DNA of 64,000 bases from an uncultured Bacteroides sp. (GCA_944320945.1 CALUJK010000104.1:1-64000); one strand, 5' to 3'; positions 39,886-48,306 are shown, counted from the stretch's first letter. Notes: a model not told the origin generated them from the sequence alone. Made by a program: numbers and translations.

Positions 39886-41118
39886 TCACATTCCGGTCAG
39901 CGGGAAATATCTTCCGTAAGTCAGCATCCGCCAAAGCCATTCCAGCGGGCCAAACCGGAAGACAAAAAGCCATACACGGCTGAAGCCCATTTGGCAAAGA
40001 TAGACTATCAGCACGATGCCTTCTGTCTGTGTCAGTCCGATGCTTGCGCCCCATCCCAGTCCGATGCCATAGAACAGGAGCATACCGATGACCGACTGAC
40101 CGATATAATTAGTCAAAGCCATTCTGCCGGGAGCAGCCAAACATGTAAAAATGCGTCCCTTTGGCCAACGTAAATAAAGCAAACACATCCCCGCCACATA
40201 CGCAAAACCAAGCGGAAAGACACTGACAAGATAAAGAAGAGAATGCACTGCCAATCCCCACGGATGATGATGTACGCCACTCCACGCATAGAACAGAGAA
40301 AGAGGCAGACCTACCAATACCCCATAGCGAAATATACAACGCAACAACGGCCGGTTGTCTTCTAAACGGGCATACAGTTTTTTCCGGCCGATATAGAACC
40401 CGATGAGGAACAAGCCCAACACTTTGAAGTAACGGTTACCGTCGATAAACTCCTGCACCCGTACCAGTGCACCCTGAATAAGGAATTGGAATACACCCTC
40501 ATAGCTGTCAGCATCACGCAGCCAGTATGCAAAATTCTCATCCGTAATGCCATACGCTGCACACCAATATTGCTGCCAGCGGACAACAGTAGCCGAAAGA
40601 GAGAAGTGCGCCGCCTCTTGTACAAAATCTATCAACACAGGCAGAACAAGCAAAACAGCCGCCCACGTCAGCAGTCCCTTATCTGACATACGGCGAAACA
40701 ACGGCAATAACAATCCCAATAAAGCATAAAGCATCAGGATGTCACCGCTCCAAATGAACATCAGATGCAGAAAGCCGATAACAGTCAATATGCCCATTCG
40801 GCGGTAGAAGATACGGAAACCATCTGCCCCTTTCTTCTCAGCATTCGACAAGATAATGGAAAAACCAATGCCAAACAACAATGAAAAAATAGTATAGAAC
40901 TTCCCATCCACAAAAAGATATTGCAGGAAACGAACTATACTATCTATCTCGTAAGCAGGCAGGCTCTCTGTAGCCTCAGCACTTAAAAATGTATATAATG
41001 AGAACTCCGGGAAGTTAGCCAAAGCGATACCCAGCAGTGCGAATCCTCGCAAAGCATCCAATATAATGTATCGCTCTGACGAACGTACCGGAGCTGCATT
41101 GTCAAGAGTATGTTCCAT
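39886..41118 (-). CDS. DUF418 (YeiB-like) membrane protein
   Basis: A 410-residue integral membrane protein with about ten hydrophobic segments. The N-terminal ILDALRGFALLGIALAN and the C-terminal DUF418 block (AAPGRMALTNYIGQSVIGMLLFYGIGLG ... GPLEWLWRMLTYGR) identify the YeiB family, distantly related to acyltransferase-3 membrane proteins. Biochemical function is unknown. It starts 3 bp after the DUF3737 gene and must share its promoter at 42022-42030, placing it in the operator-defined regulon described in the findings. Confidence 0.9.
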   Translation of the reverse strand: MEHTLDNAAPVRSSERYIILDALRGFALLGIALANFPEFSLYTFLSAEATESLPAYEIDSIVRFLQYLFVDGKFYTIFSLLFGIGFSIILSNAEKKGADGFRIFYRRMGILTVIGFLHLMFIWSGDILMLYALLGLLLPLFRRMSDKGLLTWAAVLLVLPVLIDFVQEAAHFSLSATVVRWQQYWCAAYGITDENFAYWLRDADSYEGVFQFLIQGALVRVQEFIDGNRYFKVLGLFLIGFYIGRKKLYARLEDNRPLLRCIFRYGVLVGLPLSLFYAWSGVHHHPWGLAVHSLLYLVSVFPLGFAYVAGMCLLYLRWPKGRIFTCLAAPGRMALTNYIGQSVIGMLLFYGIGLGWGASIGLTQTEGIVLIVYLCQMGFSRVWLFVFRFGPLEWLWRMLTYGRYFPLTGM

Positions 41119-41121
41119 TGA

Positions 41122-41973
41122 TTACAAGTCGCCCCTCGTAAGTATTTCGCAATTTGCCGGAGCTTTGATGTTGTCATCTATGGTGACAGAACCGATAGCA
41201 TCCGCTACAATGCGGCCGGACATCGGGTTCTTGATGTTCGTAATGCTTCCCTTGATATCAGCCTGTAGAGTACTATACTCAAAAGCACGGTCGCAGGCGG
41301 CATCAAATGTGCAGTTCTCCAATATCAGGTCGTGTGCATAGCACAGAGGTTGCTCGCCCGAGATGTGACAATTCACCAACCGCAGGTTCTTCGAGTGCCA
41401 CCCCAGATATTCACCGTTTAACTCCGAATCGTAGATGGTGACGTTCTCCACTTCCCAAAAGGCATCCTTGGTGGTAATCTTGGCGTGATGTATCTCTACG
41501 TTCTTAACGTATTGGAAGACGTATTTGCTGTCACTCTCCAATCCGTCCACATAGATATCATTACTGAACATGAAAGGATAAGTACCGTCATGCAGTTTCA
41601 GATTCTTCACACGGATGCGGTTACAGCGCCAGAACACTTCATCGGCATCATTCATCTCTACATTCTCGATGTTGATGTCATTCATTTCGCGGAACATCTT
41701 CGGCGCATCAATTACCGTGTCCTTCATGGTCAGATGGTCTGAATACCACAAGGCAGAACGGCCGCCTACGGCAAAGTAACAATTCTGAATGGTGAATCCA
41801 TGTACATGCCAGAAAGGATAATTTCCCTCGAAACGGCAGTTGGTCGCTACAATATTACTGCACTCTTTGATAGCCGACTCACCGGCACGGATGGTCACAT
41901 TATCCAAATGAAGGTCGTGCGAAGCAAACAGCGGGCGTTCGCCACCAAATTCTTTGTTGCTAATTCTTTCCAT
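41122..41973 (-). CDS. DUF3737 right-handed beta-helix protein
   Basis: A 283-residue protein of the DUF3737 family. The sequence is a regular repeat of short beta segments (e.g. LTMKDTVIDAP, INIENVEMNDA, IRVKNLKLHDG, VEIHHAKITTK, VTIYDSELNGE), predicting a parallel beta-helix of about ten coils. There is no signal peptide, so it is probably cytoplasmic. The biochemical role is unknown. It is co-transcribed with the DUF418 gene from a promoter that carries the shared 30-bp operator. Confidence 0.88.
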   Translation of the reverse strand: MERISNKEFGGERPLFASHDLHLDNVTIRAGESAIKECSNIVATNCRFEGNYPFWHVHGFTIQNCYFAVGGRSALWYSDHLTMKDTVIDAPKMFREMNDINIENVEMNDADEVFWRCNRIRVKNLKLHDGTYPFMFSNDIYVDGLESDSKYVFQYVKNVEIHHAKITTKDAFWEVENVTIYDSELNGEYLGWHSKNLRLVNCHISGEQPLCYAHDLILENCTFDAACDRAFEYSTLQADIKGSITNIKNPMSGRIVADAIGSVTIDDNIKAPANCEILTRGDL

Positions 41974-42021
41974 ACTATTTTATCATTTGTTTGTTTCAAT
42001 CTATACTCATCTTTACGCGAT

Positions 42022-42090
42022 GCAAAGATAACAGTTGCAACACATCCGACAGGTAATAAAATTACAGATGTTTGTATCTGAATTACGGAT
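42022..42090 (-). promoter_or_regulatory. Promoter P1 with the shared 30-bp operator
   Basis: The -7 box TATCTTTGC (42030-42022, minus strand) lies exactly 30 nt downstream of a 30-bp operator (42061-42090). The operator contains two direct half-sites, TCCGTAAT and TCTGTAAT, with a 21-bp period and a central TACAA. No TTTG is found at -33. It drives the DUF3737 and DUF418 genes. The operator overlaps the last codons of the MBL-fold gene. Confidence 0.75.
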
Positions 42091-43186
42091 GAACGTTTTT
42101 CCCCTTCTCCAAACGCAGTACTTCCCCGATAGCAGGCATGGTCACATGCAGCGAATCTTCATCTTGCAACATCCTTACGTTCTGCAAAGGAGCGTCCCAA
42201 CGATGTTTCGACAAGGCATATTTGGAATGATGAACGGTCACTACGTTATCGGCATCCAAATCTTCCACTTCCTGCTTCAGCTGATGGGGCATCGTGTGGA
42301 TGTATTTCCAATCTTCATTATATTGTCCGTTCTCCAGAATGGCCCAATCTATGTCGGGATGCAAACGAGCGATTTCCTTGAAGTGGGTATCATAACCGCC
42401 ATCGCCCCCGATAAAGACCTTCAGTGACGGTGTATCAAACAGGAAAGAAGCCCACAGACTTTGGTTCGACTTCAACCCGCGTCCGGAGAAATGGCGGGCG
42501 GGCAGACAATACACCGTAAAGCCCTCGCCAAGCGGCGCATTCTCCATCCAGTCCAGTTCCACCAAAGAAGCCGATGCATAGCCCCAACGCTCGAAGTGGG
42601 CACCAACCCCCAATGGGCAAACGACCTTCCCCACTCTCGGCCTCAGCGCCTTGACCGTCCGATAGTCCAGATGGTCCCAATGGTCGTGAGAAATAACAAG
42701 GTAGTCAATATCCGGCATATCTTCCGGTTCATAGATGTCCGTTCCCTTGAAAGGCCGGTTAATAAACGTCACGGGAGAAGCCGCACAGAATACAGGATCC
42801 ACCAATATGCGCTTCCCGTTTATTTGGAGCAAATAGGATGAATGCCCGAACCATATCATCAGATTCTCATCTGCCGGCAGATGTTTCAAGTCTGTCTTCA
42901 CGACGGGGATCGGGCGGTCGGGATAGAGACTGTCGCGGCTGCCAAAAGCAAAATTCCACAATGCTTTCCAACGGTTTACATGTCCGGTCATCAACGGTGT
43001 CAGATGCTGATTGCGGAATGCACCGTCCCGATAATTGGGCGAACGCTCTATACGGGCCAACCGTTCTCCGGTGGGCAATGCACCGAAAGAGGGCTGACGA
43101 AGAAAACTCCATACGCCAATGGCACAGACTGCCAAGACTCCAATAATGACAGGAAGTATCATACACTTTGTTCTTTTCTTATTCAT
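42083..43186 (-). CDS. MBL-fold metallo-hydrolase, membrane-anchored
   Basis: A 367-residue protein from ATG 43186 (MNKKRTKC). An N-terminal hydrophobic segment (about 7-27) acts as anchor or signal. The metallo-beta-lactamase core has WFGHSSYLL (about 112-120), the metal motif SHDHWDHLD (about 165-173), GGDGGYD and a late VHHSKYAL histidine. This subtype (UlaG / NAPE-PLD-like lactonases and phosphodiesterases) is recognisable, but the substrate is not. It follows the decarboxylase-cupin gene by 100 bp in the same direction and may belong to that transcript. A single half-site-like ATTACAGAT lies at 43197-43205. Confidence 0.85.
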   Translation of the reverse strand: MNKKRTKCMILPVIIGVLAVCAIGVWSFLRQPSFGALPTGERLARIERSPNYRDGAFRNQHLTPLMTGHVNRWKALWNFAFGSRDSLYPDRPIPVVKTDLKHLPADENLMIWFGHSSYLLQINGKRILVDPVFCAASPVTFINRPFKGTDIYEPEDMPDIDYLVISHDHWDHLDYRTVKALRPRVGKVVCPLGVGAHFERWGYASASLVELDWMENAPLGEGFTVYCLPARHFSGRGLKSNQSLWASFLFDTPSLKVFIGGDGGYDTHFKEIARLHPDIDWAILENGQYNEDWKYIHTMPHQLKQEVEDLDADNVVTVHHSKYALSKHRWDAPLQNVRMLQDEDSLHVTMPAIGEVLRLEKGKNVHP

Positions 43187-43286
43187 TCTATCGTTAATTA
43201 CAGATATGCTTTCATAAAAAAGGCACAGGAGTTGATGCAACAAACTCCCATGCCTCTTCGTTACAACATCTATTTACTAAAAAGCA

Positions 43287-44111
43287 TCATTTGCCCAGTT
43301 TGTCATACTCTGCGTCTGTCACCGGTTCCAACCATTCGTTGGAAGCATTCTCGCCGGGTATTTCGAAAGCAAGGTGTGCAAACCAACTGTCGGCAGCTGC
43401 TCCGTGCCAGTGTTTCACATTGGCAGGAATGTGAATAACATCGCCCGGCAACATCTGTACGGCGGGTTTACCCTCTTCCTGATACCAGCCCTTGCCGGCT
43501 ACGCATACCAACATCTGCCCACCACCTTTTGTAGCATGGTGAATGTGCCAGTTGTTGCGGCAACGGGGTTCGAAGGTAACGTTAGAGAAAGGAATCTGTT
43601 CCTTGGAAACCGATGCCAGATAGCTGTTACCGATGAAATATTTGGCATAAGCCGTATTCGGTTCGCCGATGGGGAAAATCATCTCGCGCTGAAAAGCAGC
43701 CTTGGCGTCAGCGCCCTGCGCATCATCCGCCCATACTTCTTTGGCCAGACGGAAAGCGCCCCATGCGTTAGGCCATCCGGCATAGAAAGCGATGTGGGTC
43801 AGCATTTCAGATATTTCCGTACGGGTAATGCCGTTCTGCTTGGCAAATTGCAGGTGATGGGTCAGCGACGAATCGATGATGCCCTTACCTATCAGTGTAG
43901 AGACCGTAATCATACTGCGGTCGCGAGGACTCAGCCCCGGACGGTTCCACACTTCTCCGAAGAGAACATCGTCATTCAGTTCGGCAAACTTCGGAGCAAA
44001 TTCTCCCAACTGCACGTGTCCGGCAGTCTGTGTAATCTTTTCTTGTGCCATCGTATTTCCTAAATTTAATGTTGATACAAATAATGCTAACAATAATACT
44101 TTCTTTTTCAT
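43287..44111 (-). CDS. Exported carboxymuconolactone decarboxylase-cupin fusion
   Basis: A 274-residue protein. A signal peptide (1 to about 22, ending TMAQ) is followed by an AhpD-like carboxymuconolactone decarboxylase domain (about 35-125, LSPRDRSMITVSTLIGKG) and a cupin domain (about 165-260). The cupin metal motif is HIHHATKGGGQMLV with a later PANVKHWHG. The decarboxylase half lacks the CxxC of AhpD peroxidases. Fusions of this type are common in gut bacteria and often sit near alcohol dehydrogenases and AraC regulators; a role in quinone or electrophile detoxification is only suspected. It is 24 bp after the cyclophilin-like gene. Confidence 0.88.
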   Translation of the reverse strand: MKKKVLLLALFVSTLNLGNTMAQEKITQTAGHVQLGEFAPKFAELNDDVLFGEVWNRPGLSPRDRSMITVSTLIGKGIIDSSLTHHLQFAKQNGITRTEISEMLTHIAFYAGWPNAWGAFRLAKEVWADDAQGADAKAAFQREMIFPIGEPNTAYAKYFIGNSYLASVSKEQIPFSNVTFEPRCRNNWHIHHATKGGGQMLVCVAGKGWYQEEGKPAVQMLPGDVIHIPANVKHWHGAAADSWFAHLAFEIPGENASNEWLEPVTDAEYDKLGK

Positions 44112-44135
44112 ACGCTTCGATATATTTAGAGGTGA

Positions 44136-44582
44136 TTATTTGGCAGATAGCGTTACCGCCACATCGCCCCGTCCCAACACGGAGAGCAATTCTTTGCCCG
44201 TCACGCCCTCAATCTTTCCCAGTCGAGTGAAGTTCCATGAATTGGTATCATAGTAAATGACGAAATATTTGCCCTGATACAGAATCAAGTCGCCGGCGGA
44301 AGTGGTTCTCTGTCTGTCATTACGAGGCAGGTTGGTACCGATGGGACCTACTTTCTCCATATTGGCATAGTCCTCCATCTCGATGGTGACATCGCCCTTG
44401 GCAAGTAAATCTTTCAATGCCTGGGTAGATGAGTTATCCACCAGTGTGGCGGTAAACGTCTTATCGCCAACGGTCAATTTAATAGTATTCGTTTCCATAT
44501 GATTATGAGGTTGATTCGTTTGTGCAGCCATCGGAAATACGGACAGCAGCAGCAACGGAATTAAAAAGAGTGTTTTCATCAT
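44136..44582 (-). CDS. Cyclophilin-like fold protein
   Basis: A 148-residue protein with a signal peptide (about 1-20, PMAAQ) and a small beta-barrel domain of the cyclophilin-like type, the family once called DUF369. The core IKLTVGDKTFTATLVDNSSTQALKDLL (about 34-60) and GDLILYQGKYFVIYYDTNSWNFTRLGKI (about 97-124) are characteristic. Its biochemical role is unknown; prolyl isomerase activity should not be assumed. It is first in a two- or three-gene operon with the decarboxylase-cupin and perhaps the MBL-fold gene. Confidence 0.85.
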   Translation of the reverse strand: MMKTLFLIPLLLLSVFPMAAQTNQPHNHMETNTIKLTVGDKTFTATLVDNSSTQALKDLLAKGDVTIEMEDYANMEKVGPIGTNLPRNDRQRTTSAGDLILYQGKYFVIYYDTNSWNFTRLGKIEGVTGKELLSVLGRGDVAVTLSAK

Positions 44583-44600
44583 TGTTCTTTATTTGATATT

Positions 44601-44669
44601 GCAAAGATACGGCATCGTTCCTTACGGGGTAATAACCGAATTACTGATATTTGTACCTAATTTACGGAT
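44601..44669 (-). promoter_or_regulatory. Promoter P2 with the shared 30-bp operator
   Basis: The -7 box TATCTTTGC (44609-44601, minus strand) lies exactly 30 nt downstream of the operator at 44640-44669. The half-sites TCCGTAAA and TCAGTAAT have a 21-bp period and TACAA between. It is 24 of 30 identical to the P1 operator. It drives the cyclophilin-like and decarboxylase-cupin genes. Confidence 0.75.
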
Positions 44670-44707
44670 ATGACTACCTTAACTCCTAAATCTCTCACCT
44701 GCTCTAA

Positions 44708-44912
44708 TTTTGTATAGATACATTACTTTATAAGAAATTACCCTGATACCGCCCCAGAAGGCATTCTGACGGGGCTTTGCTCCGAAGCCTTTCGGAGCAC
44801 GGACGAAGTTAATTTGGAGCACGCTCCCAAAGGCTTGGAAGCACGGACGAAATATACTCGGAGCAAACGGCTTGTAAAGCAGGTTCTTTTTGTATATATC
44901 TTTTATTATTTA
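44708..44912 (+). repeat. Dispersed intergenic element, copy D
   Basis: A complete copy: left end TTTGTATAGATACATTACTT, hairpin CAGAA/TTCTG with the following ACGGGG, first stem GCTCCGAA/TTCGGAGC (44779-44798), the words GGAGCACGCTCC and ACGGACGAAATATACTCGG, and right end TTTTTGTATATATCTTTTA. It lies between the cyclophilin-like gene and the alcohol dehydrogenase gene, both on the minus strand, and fills most of that 415-bp gap. No gene is seen in the gap. Confidence 0.8.
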
Positions 44913-44997
44913 TAGCACAAAACAGCTAGATATAACCAAAGAGGTACCACCCGTTTTCCGGACAGTACCTCTTCTTCGTCAATTAAAATGTACGTGC

Positions 44998-46179
44998 TTA
45001 TTTATAAGACTGACGATATACCTCTACAATATCCTCGTCCGACATCTGTACGCGGTCGCTGGTAAACATGACACCCATTACCTCGCGGGTATTACGCATC
45101 AGCGTTTCAAACTCATCGGGAGTAATGCCGTAATCGGACATCTTCAGGTCGGCCACACCGCAAGCCTCTTGCAGACGGGTCAATGCGGTGAGGAAATCTT
45201 CGGGCTTCGTAGCTTCGGGCATACCCATTGCCTGTGCCATGCGGACAAAGCGGTCGTCACAAGCATGATGTTCGATGAAGTATTTGTAATAAGCGCGGCT
45301 CACCATAATCAATCCTGCACCGTGGGGCAGATTGGGATGATAAGCTGAAAGGGCATGTTCCAAGGCGTGTTCGCTGGTGATAAGCGTCAGACACATCACA
45401 CCGCCGGACAGCGTATTACCAAAAGCCACACGGGTACGGGCTTCGAGGTCGTTTCCGTCTTTAATGGCACGGGGCAGGTATTCGGCAATGTTACGGATGG
45501 CTTCAAGCGCATACATATCGCTCATCAGATTGGCACCTTTGGCAATGTAACCTTCGGTGCTGTGGAACAGGGCATCAAAACCTTGATAGGCAGTAAACGT
45601 AGCCGGTACACTCTTCATCAGCTCAGCATCGACAATAGAAAGGACGGGGAACAGGGAGGCATCACCCACAAACGCTTTCTCGAATGTATCTTCTTTTGTA
45701 ATGACACCGGAATTGTCTGTCTCCGAACCTGTGCCAGCCGTAGTGGTAATGGCCACAATGGGCAACGGTTTTACGGCAATTGGCTGTCCTTTTCCGGAAC
45801 CGATGGGCACATAGTCCCACAACTCACCTTCGTTGGTTGCCATTACGGCAATGGCTTTGGCGCAGTCCATTACGCTGCCGCCACCAAGAGCAACGAGGAA
45901 ATCGCAGCCGTTGTCGCGTGCAGCTTTGGCACCGGCATTCACATTGGCCACAGTTGGGTTAGGCGCCACTCCGTCGAAGATGCAGGTTGTCACACCGGCC
46001 TTATGCAGTTGTTCTTCCGTACGGGCAAGGTAACCGTTGGCACGGGTGGATTTACCGTTGGAAATGATGATAAGGGCTTTCTTGCCGGGCATCGGTTGTT
46101 CACTCAGTTTGTTCAACATCCCTGCTCCGAACATAACGCGTGTAGGGATATACATGTCATAAATGTTGTTTGTTTCCAT
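44998..46179 (-). CDS. Iron-containing alcohol dehydrogenase
   Basis: A 393-residue group III (Fe-dependent) alcohol dehydrogenase close to butanol dehydrogenases. The nucleotide-binding GGGSVMDCAKAIAV (about 99-112), TTAGTGSE (about 150-157) and the metal-ligand histidine region SEHALEHALSAYHPNLPHGAGL (about 266-287) are present. It probably reduces aldehydes to alcohols with NAD(P)H in the cytoplasm. It is monocistronic from promoter P3 and belongs to the operator-defined set, which suits an electrophile/aldehyde stress response (inference). Confidence 0.92.
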   Translation of the reverse strand: METNNIYDMYIPTRVMFGAGMLNKLSEQPMPGKKALIIISNGKSTRANGYLARTEEQLHKAGVTTCIFDGVAPNPTVANVNAGAKAARDNGCDFLVALGGGSVMDCAKAIAVMATNEGELWDYVPIGSGKGQPIAVKPLPIVAITTTAGTGSETDNSGVITKEDTFEKAFVGDASLFPVLSIVDAELMKSVPATFTAYQGFDALFHSTEGYIAKGANLMSDMYALEAIRNIAEYLPRAIKDGNDLEARTRVAFGNTLSGGVMCLTLITSEHALEHALSAYHPNLPHGAGLIMVSRAYYKYFIEHHACDDRFVRMAQAMGMPEATKPEDFLTALTRLQEACGVADLKMSDYGITPDEFETLMRNTREVMGVMFTSDRVQMSDEDIVEVYRQSYK

Positions 46180-46253
46180 ACTGATTATTGTTTAAAATAC
46201 CATTGCGTTAGACAAATCTTTCTTGGAATTATCTCCCATGTAGAAATTACAAT

Positions 46254-46322
46254 GCAAAGGTAGGACATCAACCGACGCCGGGAGATACCGATATTACGGA
46301 GGATTGTAACGTTTTTACGGAA
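46254..46322 (-). promoter_or_regulatory. Promoter P3 with the shared 30-bp operator
   Basis: The -7 box TACCTTTGC (46262-46254, minus strand) lies exactly 30 nt downstream of the operator at 46293-46322. The half-sites TCCGTAAA and TCCGTAAT have a 21-bp period and TACAA between. It drives the iron alcohol dehydrogenase. An inverted repeat ACGTTTT/AAAACGT (46309-46327) overlaps it. Confidence 0.72.
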
Positions 46323-46332
46323 AACGTCGTTT

Positions 46333-46754
46333 CTATCCCCTTATCACTTTTGTCAACATCGGAATCCGTCTGACAATATGCCCACCAAAAAGAAGGATGG
46401 ATAGTAACCCGATGCGATAATGCCACAGCCCGATTCCGGAATTACCACCACTTACCCCCAAGAGGATATAACCGGTTAACGCAACAATCACGAACAGAAC
46501 GGACACCATAACAGTGACACGGCTTTTCCTGCCCGCCCGTTTCGAATCAGACTTTTATACCAGCCCCAATGAGTTTTGATATGTCCGACAACTACGACCG
46601 TAAACAACAGACTAAACAAAATGTGCGCTACAGCCCAGTTATGCCACACTTCGTGACTGCTCCCATGCCCTGCGATGTGTAATCCAATACCGGTGAACGC
46701 CGAAAGAATAAAAGTTGGTATCAATACCCAGTCGATGACGAAAATTGCTTTCAT
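46333..46754 (-). pseudogene. DUF4405 membrane protein gene, frameshifted
   Basis: The 5' part (88 codons, MKAIFVIDWVLIPTF..., stop near 46488) is the first half of a small cytochrome-b-like DUF4405 membrane protein with haem-ligand-like histidines (GLHIAGHG, HNWAVAHI, GHIKTHWGWY). The missing second half follows in another frame on the same strand: VLFVIVALTGYILLGVSGG, then GLWHYRIGLLS and FGGHIVRRIP, stop at 46333-46335. One extra base in the A-run at 46527-46524 (minus strand AAAA to AAAAA) would restore a 140-residue protein. It is therefore a one-base deletion, or a sequencing error in the run. It may once have paired with the Crp/Fnr gene upstream. Confidence 0.82.
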
Positions 46755-46833
46755 GTTTTTCTTTTTATAGTACGGCGCAAAGTTCGTTCATTGACAGCGT
46801 ATATGACGATAACATTTGTAAAGTAATAAAACA

Positions 46834-47340
46834 CTATCGCCGATTTCGGATGCGGGACAATGACACTGACGTAATGCCTAAATAAGAAGCGATATAATGT
46901 TGCGGTACACGCTGGATAATTTGCGGATAGGTTTTCAACAGTTCCTCATAACGCTGTTGTGGTGTGTACTTAATATGCGACAAAAACAATTGCTGATAAA
47001 CCCGAAAACGGTCTATAAACTTTTCTTCATACCATTTTCTTAAATCCCCGTTCTGCTCTATCACCCGAAAGAAATCTTCCCGCTTGATAGCCAACAATTC
47101 CGCTGGTTCAATGCTTTCCAGTGAGAAAAGGCTGGGCTGACGTTTATATAAGCTATCAAACGATGAAACGAAGTCACCTTCAAAGAAAAACTGAAAGGTT
47201 ACATCCTTTCCCTCATGACAAAAGAAAAGGCGCATACAACCTTTCTGTATATAGAATAAGGTATTGGCTATCTGTCCTTCGCTCAATAGTAAAGTCTTGG
47301 CAGGGATTATACAAGGTGTCGCAATTTCTTTGAAGTGCAT
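46834..47340 (-). CDS. Crp/Fnr family transcription regulator
   Basis: A 168-residue regulator with an N-terminal cyclic-nucleotide-binding fold (about 10-110: ALL-type LLLSEGQIANTLFYIQKGCMRLFF and FFFEGDFVSSFDSL) and a C-terminal helix-turn-helix (VPQHYIASYLGITSVSLSRIR, about 144-164). It lacks Fnr-type cysteines for an Fe-S cluster. The effector is unknown. It lies 79 bp upstream of the broken DUF4405 gene in the same direction and 140 bp from the divergent ogt gene, so either could be its target. Confidence 0.88.
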   Translation of the reverse strand: MHFKEIATPCIIPAKTLLLSEGQIANTLFYIQKGCMRLFFCHEGKDVTFQFFFEGDFVSSFDSLYKRQPSLFSLESIEPAELLAIKREDFFRVIEQNGDLRKWYEEKFIDRFRVYQQLFLSHIKYTPQQRYEELLKTYPQIIQRVPQHYIASYLGITSVSLSRIRNRR

Positions 47341-47447
47341 GATTTACTCTTATAAACGATTGAAGAAATAAAGGTAGAGAAAAGCAAATAGAAAACCATT
47401 CGCAATAAAAATAAAGTCACCATATGGTTCATCTTTAACGGAATTAG

Positions 47448-47456
47448 TATCTTTGT
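47448..47456 (+). promoter_or_regulatory. -7 box of the ogt gene pair
   Basis: TATCTTTGT, 24 nt upstream of the ogt start. Confidence 0.6.
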
Positions 47457-47480
47457 AACAATGAATATCAACTACTTCGT

Positions 47481-48002
47481 ATGAATATCGAAAACATACA
47501 CATTCAGCATTATCAATCCCCGTGCGGTGACCTGATACTTGGCTCGCTGGGAAACAAACTGTGCCTTTGCGATTGGGCTACGGAGAAACATCATACATTG
47601 GTAGATAATCGGTTACGCAGACTACTACGTCTTGACTATGAGGAAAGCACTTCTGAAGTGATTATGGAAGCAAGCCGGCAACTGGACGAATATTTCCGGC
47701 GAGAACGTACTACGTTCGAGGTTCCCCTGCTCCTCGTCGGTACAGAGTTTCAGAAGCAGGTATGGCAACGGCTCAGAGAGATACCTTACGGAACAACATT
47801 GTCATACGCCGACCTTGCCCGGCAATTAGGCATCCCCAGCGCGATACGTGCCGTAGCCAATGCCAATGGGGCAAATGCGCTGAGTATTCTCGTTCCGTGT
47901 CACCGCGTTATTGGTAGCAACCATTCCCTTACCGGATATGCCGGAGGATTGGCAGCAAAGAAATTCTTACTTGCTTTAGAATCTGCCGATTTATTCCGAT
48001 AA
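47481..48002 (+). CDS. ogt: Methylated-DNA--protein-cysteine methyltransferase
   Basis: O6-alkylguanine-DNA alkyltransferase, 173 residues, a suicidal repair protein that moves the alkyl group to its own cysteine. The active site is Cys140 in LVPCHRVIG; the DNA-recognition helix with the arginine finger is SAIRAVANANGANALS (about 120-135). The N-terminal Ada-like ribonuclease-fold domain is present but lacks the extra Ada phosphotriester domain. It is 4 bp ahead of a second, shorter alkyltransferase-like gene. Confidence 0.94.
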   Translation: MNIENIHIQHYQSPCGDLILGSLGNKLCLCDWATEKHHTLVDNRLRRLLRLDYEESTSEVIMEASRQLDEYFRRERTTFEVPLLLVGTEFQKQVWQRLREIPYGTTLSYADLARQLGIPSAIRAVANANGANALSILVPCHRVIGSNHSLTGYAGGLAAKKFLLALESADLFR

Positions 48003-48006
48003 AGCG

Positions 48007-48306
48007 ATGACTATTGATATCGAAGTTTTCCGAAAAGACGTCTATGAAGTAGTCGCTTCTATACCTTGTGGCAAAGTAACCACCTATGGGCAAATTGCAT
48101 GGCTCGTAGGCAGACCGCAACACGCACGACTGGTAGGTCGGGTACTCCATGACGCTCCCGACGCCCTTCACCTTCCCTGCCATCGCGTAGTCAACAATCA
48201 AGGGCGGACAGCACCCCACTGGGCATCACAGCGGGCATTGCTCGAAGCAGAAGGTATCACATTCAAGCGCAACGGGTGCGTAGATATGAAGCAACACCTC
48301 TACTGA
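48007..48306 (+). CDS. Short alkyltransferase-like (MGMT family) protein
   Basis: A 99-residue protein with only the C-terminal DNA-binding domain of the MGMT family (VYEVVASIPCGKVTTYGQIAWLVG). Classical alkyltransferase-like proteins replace the active cysteine by Trp or Ala, but here LPCHRVV keeps it (Cys58). So it may still accept alkyl groups, or flag lesions for excision repair. The arginine-finger segment reads QHARLVGRVLHDAP. It forms an operon with ogt and overlaps the convergent AraC gene by 7 bp. Confidence 0.85.
   Translation: MTIDIEVFRKDVYEVVASIPCGKVTTYGQIAWLVGRPQHARLVGRVLHDAPDALHLPCHRVVNNQGRTAPHWASQRALLEAEGITFKRNGCVDMKQHLY

Noticed and set aside
43197..43205. Fourth copy of the shared operator upstream of the MBL-fold gene
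   Set aside because: Only one half-site-like ATTACAGAT is present, there is no second half at 21 bp and no -7 box at the fixed distance.
48007..48306. Calling the 99-residue protein a classical alkyltransferase-like protein
   Set aside because: Classical ATL proteins lack the active-site cysteine; here it is kept, so only the family is stated.
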